Notes: generated by a model not told the origin, from the sequence alone. A stretch of 61,212 bases of DNA from Eubacteriales bacterium (GCA_028705775.1 JAQWCW010000018.1:1-61212); one strand, 5' to 3'. Numbered from the stretch's first letter, positions 7,882 to 16,406 are shown. A program made the numbers and translations.

Positions 7882-8367
7882 ATGAAATACGCTGCCGTTG
7901 TGCTGATTATAATAACCGTGCTGTGCCTCGGCGCAGTCGGATACACCTTTTTATCAACGGGCGTTGAGGTGCTGTCAATCGACGTTGAAGCCGTTCAGCC
8001 AATCGAAAACAGCGCCGCAATGGGCGTGTTCGACACGGCTAAAAAGGATATGGAGAACGGCTCATATGTCGGAACGATTAACAGCACGGCGCCAATCGGG
8101 GACGCGCAAAGATACATTTTCTTTACCTATACGCTTGAGCTGAAGAACAACTGCCCGATAAATATGGACATGATTGAGGTTAAGGTTCTGCCCTCCTCCG
8201 GCGACGTATTGCAGCTGCCTGACGAAAAGGCAAAGCACCTTTCCTCCTTTTCAAAGGGCAGAACCACAGCCACAATCCTTGCTCCGATAGGCTCCTCCGC
8301 CACAAGAACGATAGAGATTACCTATTACATATGGGGCAGGCAGTACAAGGTTACGACAAGCTACTGA
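7882..8367 (+). CDS. Membrane-anchored protein of unknown function, third gene of ZorAB-like operon
   Basis: A 161-residue protein I do not recognise. An N-terminal hydrophobic helix (residues about 3-22, AAVVLIIITVLCLGAVGYTF) lacks a lipobox and a clear signal-peptidase site, so it is likely a membrane anchor with the rest outside. The remainder looks like a beta-rich domain (YIFFTYTLELKNNCPINMDMI, TRTIEITYYIWG) of the kind seen in immunoglobulin-like or NEAT-sized folds, but no family motif is clear. It begins one base after the stator gene with a GGGGAGG site, and the operon ends in a terminator right after it. The tight linkage suggests it is a part of, or a ligand for, the motor complex. 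Confidence 0.75.
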   Translation: MKYAAVVLIIITVLCLGAVGYTFLSTGVEVLSIDVEAVQPIENSAAMGVFDTAKKDMENGSYVGTINSTAPIGDAQRYIFFTYTLELKNNCPINMDMIEVKVLPSSGDVLQLPDEKAKHLSSFSKGRTTATILAPIGSSATRTIEITYYIWGRQYKVTTSY

Positions 8368-8394
8368 TAACGGAATAAACTTATACAGAGAAGC

Positions 8395-8432
8395 AGCCCG
8401 CCGCGAAAAGCTCACGGCGGGCTCGTTTATTT
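8395..8432 (+). terminator. Terminator of the ZorAB-like operon
   Basis: AGCCCGCCG (8395-8403) pairs with CGGCGGGCT (8415-8423) around an 11-base loop, followed by CGTTTATTTA. Confidence 0.85.
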
Positions 8433-8460
8433 ATGTAAGCTGATAATGCCAAAAATCGTA

Positions 8461-9243
8461 TCAAAGCCCGTTTTGGCAGATGAACATTCCGTATTCCTTA
8501 GGAACAGTGAGCTTTCCGCGAACCATTTTGCTCTTTATTACAGCCGTCAGTTCATCCCGCGTAAGCGTCAGGGCGGAGCTTATTCCGGAAAGGGACAGTA
8601 TGTAATCCGTCAAATCCTCCGCGCACGTGACCACAAGCGAATCCTCATAAAGCGCTTTTCTTACTGACGCGAAATGCGCGCGAAGAATTCCTTCTCCGTT
8701 TTGAAGGGTGAAATTCAGATTCTGCCGGAAGTCGCAGCCATAGGGCTTCAGCATATCCGCAACATAAGAAGCTATGCCGTTTTCCCCGAATGTCGCGGCA
8801 TACAGGCAGCCGCCGCGCGAGAGAACGCGGGCAATTTCCGAAAGCCCCCTGCCGATATCGGGAACGTGATAAAGCATAATATTCGCTATAACCGCGTCAA
8901 AAGAGGCGCTTTCAAACGGGAGCGCCTGAACATCCGCCTTGACGAACGAAAGGCGCTCGTTTTCGCCCAAAGCGTCCTTTGCCGCGGCGAGCATTCCGTC
9001 CGACAAGTCGGTGAGAACGAGCTTTGAAAGCGTGTCGAGCGCTTGAAGCCTGCCCTTCCATGCCTCGCCGTTTCCGCAGCCGACCTCCAGCACACGCATT
9101 CCGCTTTCAAGCTTATACTGCGAAAACAGCCAGTTTGAAAAGCCCAGCTTGTTGACGGAATATTTATTATGGATGGAAATGCGCGTGTTGAGATTCTTGG
9201 GCGTTTTGTACTGCTGCAAAGCTCCGTTTTCCTCATTGCTCAT
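8461..9243 (-). CDS. Class I SAM-dependent methyltransferase (UbiE/Methyltransf_11-like)
   Basis: A 260-residue methyltransferase. Motif I is RVLEVGCGNGE (near 49-59), motif II LVLTDLSDGML, then ADVQALPFESASFDAVIANIMLYHV covering the post-II and motif IV region, and ARVLSRGG as motif VI-like turn. Such proteins methylate small molecules; the substrate is not visible. The start ATG at 9243 overlaps the stop codon of a broken acetyltransferase remnant (TGA at 9240-9242), so it was the distal gene of an older operon. Confidence 0.87.
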   Translation of the reverse strand: MSNEENGALQQYKTPKNLNTRISIHNKYSVNKLGFSNWLFSQYKLESGMRVLEVGCGNGEAWKGRLQALDTLSKLVLTDLSDGMLAAAKDALGENERLSFVKADVQALPFESASFDAVIANIMLYHVPDIGRGLSEIARVLSRGGCLYAATFGENGIASYVADMLKPYGCDFRQNLNFTLQNGEGILRAHFASVRKALYEDSLVVTCAEDLTDYILSLSGISSALTLTRDELTAVIKSKMVRGKLTVPKEYGMFICQNGL

Positions 9244-9511
9244 TTGCTTTCACCTCTCGCAACATCCCAAAGCATCGGCATATCAAAGCCGCATTTTTCG
9301 TAAAGCGCTCTCGGACGGCAGCCTCCGGCGTTTCCCCCGCCTCTATTCCGACGCCCGGAAGCGAATAAAGATTGAACCTAGCCGTGCAGATAACAGCAAT
9401 CCTGTTATCTGAGTCAAACAATACGGCTCTTGCGGCGCGGCGCGGCTTTTTCGAGCTGAGACCCGTTTCCCCGCCCACATCCTTTTCGGTTATACGCGCT
9501 GCCAAATTCAT
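9233..9511 (-). pseudogene. Nudix hydrolase fragment joined to GNAT acetyltransferase remnant
   Basis: From ATG 9511 (RBS GGAGGA at 9520-9525) the frame reads a Nudix-domain start: RRAARAVLFDSDNRIAVI, LYSLPGVGIEAGETPEAAVRE. The Nudix box GxxxxxExxxxxxxRE is present only up to its RE; the expected EExG part is missing. From there a different frame reads ALYEKCGFDMPMLWDVARGE and ends with a stop at 9240-9242, the classic C-terminal end of a GNAT acetyltransferase (LYEKCGF). So a deletion seems to have joined the front of a Nudix gene to the tail of a GNAT gene, out of frame. The open frame continues to 9233 as 92 residues, but the product lacks a whole active site. Confidence 0.65.
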
Positions 9512-9553
9512 CTTTGCTTCCTCCTGCGCAGTAATATGCCTTTCTGCAAAAGC

Positions 9554-9581
9554 GCCGCCGCACCCGAAAAGGCGCGGCGGC
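9554..9581 (-). terminator. Hairpin after the M3 peptidase gene
   Basis: GCCGCCGC (9554-9561) and GCGGCGGC (9574-9581) form a GC-rich stem 16 bases past the peptidase stop; on the minus strand GCTTTTGC follows, a weak T tract. Confidence 0.6.
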
Positions 9582-9597
9582 AACAATAGATTGCAGG

Positions 9598-11301
9598 TTA
9601 CAGATTAAGCTTCTTTTCCCCGTCCTCAAGAATCTTCTCCAGCTTCTCAACGTTTTCCTGAACGGCGCCGCTCGTGAAGGGGTTATCAAGGCGCGCAACC
9701 TTCAGAAGATCGAAATAACCGAGGCTTCCGCCCGCCTTGCAGAGATTGAGGTAATCCTCCCACGCCTCAGCGCGGTTATCGCGCATTTTCAGGTAAAGCT
9801 GATGCGCGCAGGTCTGCGCCAGAGCGTAGTCGATGTAATAGAAGGGATAAAGGAAAATGTGCAGCTTCTGCATCCAGAATCCGCCCTCCTCCATGAAGGC
9901 GTTTCCGTCATAATCGCGCCACGGCATATACTTCTTTTCAATCGTCTTCCATGCGGCACGGCGCTCCTTGGCGGTCATGTCCGGCTTTTCAAACACGCGA
10001 TGCTGGAACTCGTCAACGCTTACAAGATAGGGAATCGTCGCAAGGCTTGAAGCAAGATGCTGCTGGCGATACTCGTCCGCCCTCTTGCCGAAGAACTTAT
10101 CCATCCATGGATAGGTGAAATGCTCCATCGTCATCGAATGAATTTCGTCAATTTCAGCCGTTGAAGCTACATAGCTGTCAAGCACCTGACGGCGGAAGGA
10201 AAGATACGCCTGAAAAGCGTGGCCCGCTTCATGCGTAAGCACGTCCACATCCGCGCTCGTTCCGTTGAAGTTGGAGAAGATGAACGGCGCCTTCATCGCG
10301 GGGAAAGAGGTGCAGTAGCCGCCCATGCTCTTTCCGGGGCGCGTTTTCAAATCGAACAGCTCATACTCCGTCATGAAATCGAAGAATTCCTTCGTTTCCG
10401 GCGAAAGCTCCGCGTACATTTCCTTAGCCCAGCCGACCATTTCTTCCATAGTTCCGTCAGGCTGAGGATTGCCGAGCGGATAATACATCATTTCGTCATA
10501 GTAGCGCAGCTTGTCAACGCCTAGGCGCTTTGCCTGACGCTTGAGCATCCTGTCAACGGCGGGAGTTACATACTTTGCGATTTTCTCGCGGAACTCCGCC
10601 GCTTCCTTCGCGCCGTAATCATAGCGGCCGCGCGCGGGATAGATATAGTCGATATAGCTGTCAAAGCCGAGATTCTTGGACTGCTGAACGCGAAGGGAAA
10701 CCAGCTTGTCATAAATGCCGTCAAGCTTTTCGGAAATTCCCTCGTAAAGACCCGCAAACGCCTCGAACGCGCGCTTTCTCTTGGCGCGGTCGGTGCTTTC
10801 CATTGCCTTGAGCAGCCCGTAGAAATTGCAGTCCTCGCCGTCAAGCTCGACATGGCAGCCCGCAGTAATCTTCTGATACTCGGCGCAGAGCTTCTGCTCC
10901 TCAATCATCAGCGGAATATTCTTTTCGTCAAGCAGGCGCTCGTCGATTTCCGCTTCTTTAAGCGCTATTTCCCCAAATTCCTTATCAAAAGAAGCGCGGA
11001 AGGGAGAATGAACCGCCGCGTGCTTGAGGCGCTTTTCAACGGGGGTGAGCTTTGCGCTCTCCTCGTCAAAATACTCGCGCTCCTTTTCATAATACTCGTC
11101 CTTGGTATCCATAGTGTTGCGCACATAAGCGACGGACGCCATCGTTTCCGAATCGCGGGTAAGCTCTTGATTGTCAAGATAAGCCTTGCGGAATTCCTCG
11201 TAGCTCGCGGCGTTTTCCATGCGCTCGGCGTTCTTTTCCATGCCCTGCTTTACAATGGCAAGGTCGGGACGCTCGTACTTTATCCGGCTGAATTTTTCCA
11301 T
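9598..11301 (-). CDS. M3 family oligoendopeptidase
   Basis: A 567-residue zinc metallopeptidase of the oligoendopeptidase F group. The active site HEAGH is in DVLTHEAGHAFQAYL (near 353), with the third zinc ligand expected in STAEIDEIHSMTMEHF about 25 residues later. The length agrees with cytoplasmic M3 enzymes of Bacillota that degrade short peptides. No signal peptide is present. The gene has its own promoter (11336-11364) and lies back to back with copA. Confidence 0.93.
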   Translation of the reverse strand: MEKFSRIKYERPDLAIVKQGMEKNAERMENAASYEEFRKAYLDNQELTRDSETMASVAYVRNTMDTKDEYYEKEREYFDEESAKLTPVEKRLKHAAVHSPFRASFDKEFGEIALKEAEIDERLLDEKNIPLMIEEQKLCAEYQKITAGCHVELDGEDCNFYGLLKAMESTDRAKRKRAFEAFAGLYEGISEKLDGIYDKLVSLRVQQSKNLGFDSYIDYIYPARGRYDYGAKEAAEFREKIAKYVTPAVDRMLKRQAKRLGVDKLRYYDEMMYYPLGNPQPDGTMEEMVGWAKEMYAELSPETKEFFDFMTEYELFDLKTRPGKSMGGYCTSFPAMKAPFIFSNFNGTSADVDVLTHEAGHAFQAYLSFRRQVLDSYVASTAEIDEIHSMTMEHFTYPWMDKFFGKRADEYRQQHLASSLATIPYLVSVDEFQHRVFEKPDMTAKERRAAWKTIEKKYMPWRDYDGNAFMEEGGFWMQKLHIFLYPFYYIDYALAQTCAHQLYLKMRDNRAEAWEDYLNLCKAGGSLGYFDLLKVARLDNPFTSGAVQENVEKLEKILEDGEKKLNL

Positions 11302-11335
11302 GAATGCAAACCTCTTTTCAGGATATTATGCTCAC

Positions 11336-11364
11336 ATTGTAGCGCCAAAGCGCTGAAATGGCAA
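11336..11364 (-). promoter_or_regulatory. Promoter of the M3 peptidase gene
   Basis: On the minus strand TTGCCA (11359-11364) and TACAAT (11336-11341) are 17 bases apart. The spacer holds a small inverted repeat AGCGC-CAAA-GCGCT (11341-11354) that could be an operator. Confidence 0.75.
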
Positions 11365-11396
11365 GAGCGCGGTGTTTCAAAAAAGCGAAAATGGTG

Positions 11397-11402
11397 TATT
11401 AT
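11397..11402 (+). promoter_or_regulatory. Probable -10 box of copA
   Basis: TATTAT lies 31 bases upstream of the copA start. The -35 region is poor (GTTTCA or TTTCAA), so the promoter may need an activator or be weak. Confidence 0.4.
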
Positions 11403-11433
11403 ATGAATAGGCAAATCTATTTGGAGGCAGTGT

Positions 11434-13917
11434 ATGCGGAAGTATGCGGTAACAGGAATGACCTGCACAAGATGTCAGGCTCACGTTGAAAAAGCGGCGG
11501 CGAAAACAAAGGGCGTTAAAAACGCGCGGGTTGACCTTATGCGCGCGCTGCTTACCGCCGACGTTGAAAGCGACGAAGCCGAAAAAGAGCTGATAAAAAA
11601 CGTAACCGATTCCGGTTACGGCTTGAAGCCTGCCGATACGCAGAAGGAGCAGCAGCAGACGGAGGAAAAGCGGGTAAAGAAGCGCCTTTTGCTGTCCGTT
11701 ATCTTCCTCGTTCCCCTTTTCTACATCAGCATGGGGCATATGATGGCATGGCCGCTGCCCGCATTCCTTTTGGGGGCTGAAAACGCGCTCATTTTCGCAT
11801 TTGCCCAGCTTATACTGCTCGTGCCCATCCTTATTCTCAATTTCGTTTACTTCACGCGCGGCTTCAAGGCGATAATCCAGAAAAGCCCGACGATGGACAG
11901 CCTTATAGCCATGGGCGCGAGCGCTTCCGTCATATACGGGCTGATAACGATAACGCGGATGATTGGAATGGCTTCGTCGGGCGACCTTACGCATATGGAG
12001 CACGCGGCGATGGAGCTGTATTTTGAAAGCGCAGGAATGATACTTACGCTTGTCACAATCGGCAAATTCCTCGAAAGCAGGCAAAAGCGCCGCACGGGCG
12101 ACGCGCTGAGGCGACTTATCGACTTATCGCCCAAAACCGCCAGAATCGAAATAAACGGCGCAGAGGAAATCGTTCCGGCAGAAAGCGTAAAGCCTGACGA
12201 TATACTTATCATAAAGGGCGGAGAGCGCGCCTGCGCCGACGGAATCGTAACCGAAGGAAGCGCGCATTTTGACCAGAGCGCAGTTACGGGCGAAAGCCTG
12301 CCCGTCAAAAAGCAGGCGGGCGACACCATAATCAGCGCAACGGTAAACACCTCCGGCTATGTTAAGGTGCGCGCAACCCATACAGGCGCCGACTCGACGC
12401 TGCAAAAGATAATCGCGCTGGTTGAGGACGCGGGCGCGACAAAAGCGCCGATTGCGAGAATCGCGGACAAGGTGAGCGCGGTATTCGTTCCGGTCGTCAC
12501 CCTGATTGCGCTTATATCGCTCGGCGCGTGGCTCATTTCCGGCGAGGAAATCGGAACGGCGCTGGGCTACGCGATAAGCGTGCTTGTAATCTCCTGCCCG
12601 TGCGCCTTAGGGCTTGCTACGCCCGTTGCAATTTCGGTTGCGACAGGCCGCGGCGCAGAATACGGAATACTGATAAAGAGCGCGGAGGCGCTTGAAACCG
12701 CCGCAAAAGCGGACGTTATTCTGCTTGACAAGACGGGCACTGTAACCGAAGGAAAGCCTGCTGTTGTCGGAATATATCCCTGCGGCGATGAAGGCGAGCT
12801 TATAAAATATGCAGCGTCAATCGAGAAATACAGCGAGCATCCCCTTGCAAAGGCGATAAACGCCTACGGCGAGGAAAACAGGATTGAAACGCTTTCAATG
12901 AGCGGTTTTTCGTCGCACGAAGGGCGCGGAATCAGCGCGGAAAGGGACGGAGACACGGTATGCGGCGGAAACGCGCTTTATATGAAGGAAATAGGCATAG
13001 ACGAGCGCCCGATAAATGAAACAGCGCGAAAATGCCCCGATGAAGCGACTCATCTGTTTTTTGCGAAAAACGGCGAGCTGCTCGGGCTGATTGCGGTAGC
13101 CGACCCAATCAAGCCGTCAAGCCGCAGCGCGGTTGAAAAGCTTCGCGCGATGGGCAAGCGGGTAATCATGCTTACCGGCGATACGAAAAAAACCGCCGAA
13201 GCGATAGCGGCAAAAGCCGGAATAAGCGAAACCACAGCCGGAATCATGCCGGACGGCAAGGAAAAGAAGGTTCGCGAGCTTCAGGGCGAGGGCTTGAAGG
13301 TTATAATGGTGGGCGACGGAATCAACGATTCGCCCGCGCTTACAAGGGCGGATTTGGGCGTTGCGATAGGCGCCGGAACGGATATTGCCATTGATTCCGC
13401 CGACGTAATACTGCTAAAAAGCGACCTTGAGGACATTGTTACGCTTTCGGAGCTGAGCCGTAAAACAATCGTCAACATAAAGGAAAACCTGTTCTGGGCG
13501 TTCTTCTACAACTCAATCGGAATTCCGATTGCCGCAGGTGTTTTCTACTCTTGGCTCGGTCTGCGCCTTGACCCTATGTTCGCCGCCGCCGCGATGAGCC
13601 TCTCCTCTGTCTGCGTTGTTCTCAACGCTTTGAGGCTGAGCCGCTTCAAGCGCGATAGCAATAAAACGCTTCCCGCACAGGGAAACCAAAATTTGAAGGA
13701 GGAATCCACTATGGAAAAGACTGTTTACATTTCGGGAATGATGTGCGCGCACTGCGCCGCTCACGTTGAAAAGGCGCTTGGCGCAATCGACGGAGTTACG
13801 GCGAAGGTGGAGCTTGAAAACAAGCTTGCGAAGGTAAGTATGGCAAAGCCGGTAACGGACGAGCAGATTAAAACAGCCGTCGAGGGCGCGGGCTACGAGG
13901 TAACGAAAATACTCTGA
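11434..13917 (+). CDS. copA: Copper-exporting P1B-type ATPase with C-terminal CopZ-like domain
   Basis: An 827-residue copper ATPase. Order: N-terminal heavy-metal domain with GMTCTRC (C11, C14); membrane helices; the CPC ion site (C388-P-C390) in ISCPCALGLATP; phosphorylated D432 in DKTGTVTEG; hinge GDGINDSPA near 627; last helices; then a linker (about 738-759) and a second heavy-metal domain with GMMCAHC (C771, C774). It pumps Cu(I) out of the cytoplasm. A second metal domain at the C-terminus is unusual, since these domains normally precede the membrane part. In-frame ATG 13711 carries its own strong ribosome binding site, so this end can also be made alone. No CsoR or CopY gene is adjacent. 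Confidence 0.93.
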   Translation: MRKYAVTGMTCTRCQAHVEKAAAKTKGVKNARVDLMRALLTADVESDEAEKELIKNVTDSGYGLKPADTQKEQQQTEEKRVKKRLLLSVIFLVPLFYISMGHMMAWPLPAFLLGAENALIFAFAQLILLVPILILNFVYFTRGFKAIIQKSPTMDSLIAMGASASVIYGLITITRMIGMASSGDLTHMEHAAMELYFESAGMILTLVTIGKFLESRQKRRTGDALRRLIDLSPKTARIEINGAEEIVPAESVKPDDILIIKGGERACADGIVTEGSAHFDQSAVTGESLPVKKQAGDTIISATVNTSGYVKVRATHTGADSTLQKIIALVEDAGATKAPIARIADKVSAVFVPVVTLIALISLGAWLISGEEIGTALGYAISVLVISCPCALGLATPVAISVATGRGAEYGILIKSAEALETAAKADVILLDKTGTVTEGKPAVVGIYPCGDEGELIKYAASIEKYSEHPLAKAINAYGEENRIETLSMSGFSSHEGRGISAERDGDTVCGGNALYMKEIGIDERPINETARKCPDEATHLFFAKNGELLGLIAVADPIKPSSRSAVEKLRAMGKRVIMLTGDTKKTAEAIAAKAGISETTAGIMPDGKEKKVRELQGEGLKVIMVGDGINDSPALTRADLGVAIGAGTDIAIDSADVILLKSDLEDIVTLSELSRKTIVNIKENLFWAFFYNSIGIPIAAGVFYSWLGLRLDPMFAAAAMSLSSVCVVLNALRLSRFKRDSNKTLPAQGNQNLKEESTMEKTVYISGMMCAHCAAHVEKALGAIDGVTAKVELENKLAKVSMAKPVTDEQIKTAVEGAGYEVTKIL
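13711..13917 (+). CDS. Internal start: CopZ-like copper chaperone inside copA
   Basis: ATG 13711 is in frame with copA (codon 760) and has AAGGAGG at 13696-13702 with a 8-base spacer. The product, 68 residues, starts MEKTVYISGMMCAHCAAHVE and has the full length and beta-alpha-beta-beta-alpha-beta pattern of CopZ, with the CxxC copper site. I infer that a former copA-copZ pair was fused by loss of the copA stop codon while the copZ start signals were kept; both fused and free chaperone may be produced. Confidence 0.6.
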   Translation: MEKTVYISGMMCAHCAAHVEKALGAIDGVTAKVELENKLAKVSMAKPVTDEQIKTAVEGAGYEVTKIL

Positions 13918-13967
13918 CGATATAAAATTTCCCGCGCGAAGATTGTTAATTATTTATCGTTCGCCGC

Positions 13968-13996
13968 TTGCTTTCCATGCATGATTGGGCTATACT
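13968..13996 (+). promoter_or_regulatory. Promoter of the cggR glycolytic operon
   Basis: TTGCTT (13968-13973) and TATACT (13991-13996) are 17 bases apart. Confidence 0.75.
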
Positions 13997-14014
13997 AGTA
14001 TGCGGGTCAGATTT

Positions 14015-14040
14015 TGTCCGGCGGGGACATTTTTCCGCCG
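14015..14040 (+). promoter_or_regulatory. Candidate CggR operator and leader hairpin
   Basis: TGTCC-GGCGG-GGACA (14015-14029) is an inverted repeat just downstream of the start site, where CggR binds in Bacillus; it carries the GGGAC and TGTC elements of known CggR sites. The overlapping CGGCGG (14019-14024) and CCGCCG (14035-14040) could pair in the transcript. Confidence 0.5.
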
Positions 14041-14061
14041 ACTGGAAGGAGCGCCGATACG

Positions 14062-15093
14062 ATGGAAGAAACAAGCCTTTTGTCGATTCAGCGCTTGGCT
14101 CCGGATTTGATGCGCGAGCTTGGGCTTCGCGCGCTCGTGCTGGAAAGAATCGCCGCGCTTCAGCCTGTCGGAAGGCGCGCGCTCGCTTCGCGGCTTCGTA
14201 TGCCGGAAAGGGAGATTCGCGCTATCGCCTCATCTTTGAAGGACGCGGAGCTGATTTCCCTTGACGCCGCCGGAATGTCTTTATCCCCTTTTGGCTTTGA
14301 GCTTCTGCCGACTGCCCGCGAGCTGTCAAGGCAGATGCGCGGAATAACCAAGATGGAAAAGCGCCTTTCGGACGCGCTGGGAATCGAGCGGGTAATCATC
14401 GTTTCAGGCGACGCGGACGAGGACAAGCAGGTTTTGCGCGAGGTCGGCAGAGCCGCGGCGGCAAAGCTGCGCTCCGTGCTGAAGGACGGAATGATTGTTG
14501 CAATAACCGGCGGAACGACAATGTCCGAGGTTGCGGCAAACATTTCAAGCCAGACGCCGATGAACATAATGATTGTTCCCGCGCGCGGCGGAGTCGGCAG
14601 AGCCGTTGAAACGCAGGCAAGCACGCTTGCAGCCGAAATGGCAAGGCGTCTCGGCGCTCACCACCGCCTTATGCATCTGCCCGACCATCTTGACGCGGGC
14701 GCTATGAGCGAAATGCTGAAATTGCCGGAGGTTCGCGAAACCATCGAGCTGTGCCAGAGAGCCGACATCGTAATACACGGAATCGGCAGGGCGGACGATA
14801 TGGCACAGCAGCACCGCCTGAGCGGAGCGTTTGTAACCGACCTTGGCAAAAAAGGCGCTGTTGCGGAGGCGTTCGGCTCGTACTACGACAAGGACGGAAA
14901 CGTTGTGTGCGTAGCATCCTCGGTAGGCATTGACCCGACGCGCCTGAAAAGCGGCGCAAAAATGGCAGCCGTCGCCGCCGGCAAGCGCAAGGCGGAGGCT
15001 ATGACGGCGATTCTGCGGCGCTTCCCCCACGCGATTCTTGTAACTGACGAGGGCGCTGCCGAGGGAATGCTGGAGATTATCGGCGCTAACTGA
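14062..15093 (+). CDS. cggR: Central glycolytic genes regulator (SorC/DeoR family)
   Basis: A 343-residue repressor. The N-terminal winged helix (about 25-75: LERIAALQPVGRRALASRL, ASSLKDAELI) is followed by a long SorC-type sugar-phosphate-binding domain: ITGGTTMSEVAANI, IMIVPARGGVG, VIHGIGRADDMA and GIDPTRLKSG. In Bacillus subtilis CggR represses the triose phosphate operon and is released by fructose 1,6-bisphosphate. ATG 14062 has GGAAGGAG at 14044-14051. It leads pgk, tpiA and gpmI here, which fits the name; gapA, which normally follows cggR, is not in this cluster. Confidence 0.9.
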   Translation: MEETSLLSIQRLAPDLMRELGLRALVLERIAALQPVGRRALASRLRMPEREIRAIASSLKDAELISLDAAGMSLSPFGFELLPTARELSRQMRGITKMEKRLSDALGIERVIIVSGDADEDKQVLREVGRAAAAKLRSVLKDGMIVAITGGTTMSEVAANISSQTPMNIMIVPARGGVGRAVETQASTLAAEMARRLGAHHRLMHLPDHLDAGAMSEMLKLPEVRETIELCQRADIVIHGIGRADDMAQQHRLSGAFVTDLGKKGAVAEAFGSYYDKDGNVVCVASSVGIDPTRLKSGAKMAAVAAGKRKAEAMTAILRRFPHAILVTDEGAAEGMLEIIGAN

Positions 15094-15156
15094 TTAAGCC
15101 ACCTATGCCTATACGGCATTTGTGATATTAAACCCAGACAAAGGAGTGCTGTCACC

Positions 15157-16344
15157 GTGAATAAGAAGACCATCAAGGACATCGACGTATCCGGAAAAAA
15201 GGTACTCGTGCGCGTTGATTTCAACGTGCCAATGGATGAAAACAAAAACATTACCGATGAGAACCGTATCGTCGGCGCGCTGCCCACCATCAAGTACCTG
15301 ATGGAGCATGGCGCAAAGGTTGTTCTGTGCAGCCACATGGGACGTCCGAAGGGCGAATTCAACATGAAGTACTCCCTCGCCCCTGTTGCCAAGCGCCTCA
15401 GCGAGCTTTTGGGCAAGCCTGTCGCGATGGCTGCCGATGTTATCGGCGACGACGCCAAGGCAAAGGCCGCCGCGCTCAAGGACGGCGACGTGATGCTGCT
15501 TGAAAACCTCCGCTTCCACAAGGAAGAGGAAAAGAACGACCCCGAATTCGCCAAGAAGCTTGCCGAGTTCGGCGAAATCTATGTAAACGACGCTTTCGGA
15601 ACCGCGCACCGCGCGCACGCTTCCACCGAGGGCGTAACCCACTACATCAGCACCTCCGTTGCCGGCTTCCTCATCGAGAAGGAGCTGCGCATCATGGGCG
15701 GCGCTCTTGAAGACCCGAAGCGCCCGTTCGTCGCCATTCTCGGCGGCGCCAAGGTTTCCGACAAAATCGGCGTTATCAACAACCTGATTGACAAGGTTGA
15801 CGCTCTGCTTATCGGCGGCGGTATGGCTTACACCTTCCGCAAGGCTCTGGGCGGCGAAATCGGCAAGAGCCTGCTCGAGGCTGACAAGGTTGAGCTTGCC
15901 AAGGAGCTGCTTGCCAAGGCGGAGAAGAAGGGCGTAAAGCTGCTTCTGCCCGTTGACACCGTATGCGCGGACAATTTCTCCAACGACGCCAATTCCAAGG
16001 TTGTCGAAGCCGGTCATATTCCTTCCGATTGGGAAGGTCTTGACATCGGGCCCAAGACCTGCGAAATCTTCGCTGAGGAAATCAAGAAGGCAAAGACCGT
16101 TATCTGGAACGGCCCTATGGGCGTTTTTGAATTCCCGAAGTTCGCCGTCGGAACCAAGGCTATCGCTCAGGCGCTTGCCGACAGCGATTGCATTTCCATC
16201 ATCGGCGGCGGCGACAGCGCGGCTGCCGTTGAGCAGCTCGGCTACGGCGAGAAGGTAACCCACATCTCCACCGGCGGCGGCGCTTCCCTCGAATTCCTTG
16301 AGGGCAAAGAGCTTCCCGGCGTTGCGGCGCTCAACGACAAGTAA
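15157..16344 (+). CDS. pgk: Phosphoglycerate kinase
   Basis: A 395-residue enzyme transferring phosphate from 1,3-bisphosphoglycerate to ADP. Seen: [11 protein letters not shown] (substrate loop), [43 protein letters not shown], and the nucleotide-site GGGDSAAAV plus [14 protein letters not shown] near the end. The start is GTG at 15157 with AAAGGAGTG at 15140-15148. Length is normal. It is the second gene of the cggR operon. Confidence 0.98.
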   Translation: MNKKTIKDIDVSGKKVLVRVDFNVPMDENKNITDENRIVGALPTIKYLMEHGAKVVLCSHMGRPKGEFNMKYSLAPVAKRLSELLGKPVAMAADVIGDDAKAKAAALKDGDVMLLENLRFHKEEEKNDPEFAKKLAEFGEIYVNDAFGTAHRAHASTEGVTHYISTSVAGFLIEKELRIMGGALEDPKRPFVAILGGAKVSDKIGVINNLIDKVDALLIGGGMAYTFRKALGGEIGKSLLEADKVELAKELLAKAEKKGVKLLLPVDTVCADNFSNDANSKVVEAGHIPSDWEGLDIGPKTCEIFAEEIKKAKTVIWNGPMGVFEFPKFAVGTKAIAQALADSDCISIIGGGDSAAAVEQLGYGEKVTHISTGGGASLEFLEGKELPGVAALNDK

Positions 16345-16356
16345 GATATTACATCG

Positions 16357-16382
16357 TTTCCCGCCCGCAAAAGGGCGGGAAA
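16357..16382 (+). other. Strong intercistronic hairpin between pgk and tpiA
   Basis: A perfect 10-pair stem TTTCCCGCCC/GGGCGGGAAA with a 6-base loop. There is no T tract after it, so it is more likely an RNA-stability or processing element than a terminator. Confidence 0.65.
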
Positions 16383-16406
16383 CTCAATCTAACGGAGGAA
16401 GTATTT

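Noticed and set aside
5304-8432. A complete Zorya defence system.
   Set aside because: No ZorC, ZorD, ZorE or other nuclease/helicase gene is adjacent; only the AB-type core is seen, so the defence label is not given.
15109-16263. A 384-codon open frame antisense to pgk (also one antisense to secD at 35836-37080 and to leuS at 52659-53717).
   Set aside because: Mirror frames of GC-biased third positions in highly conserved genes; no ribosome binding site, promoter or recognisable protein text.
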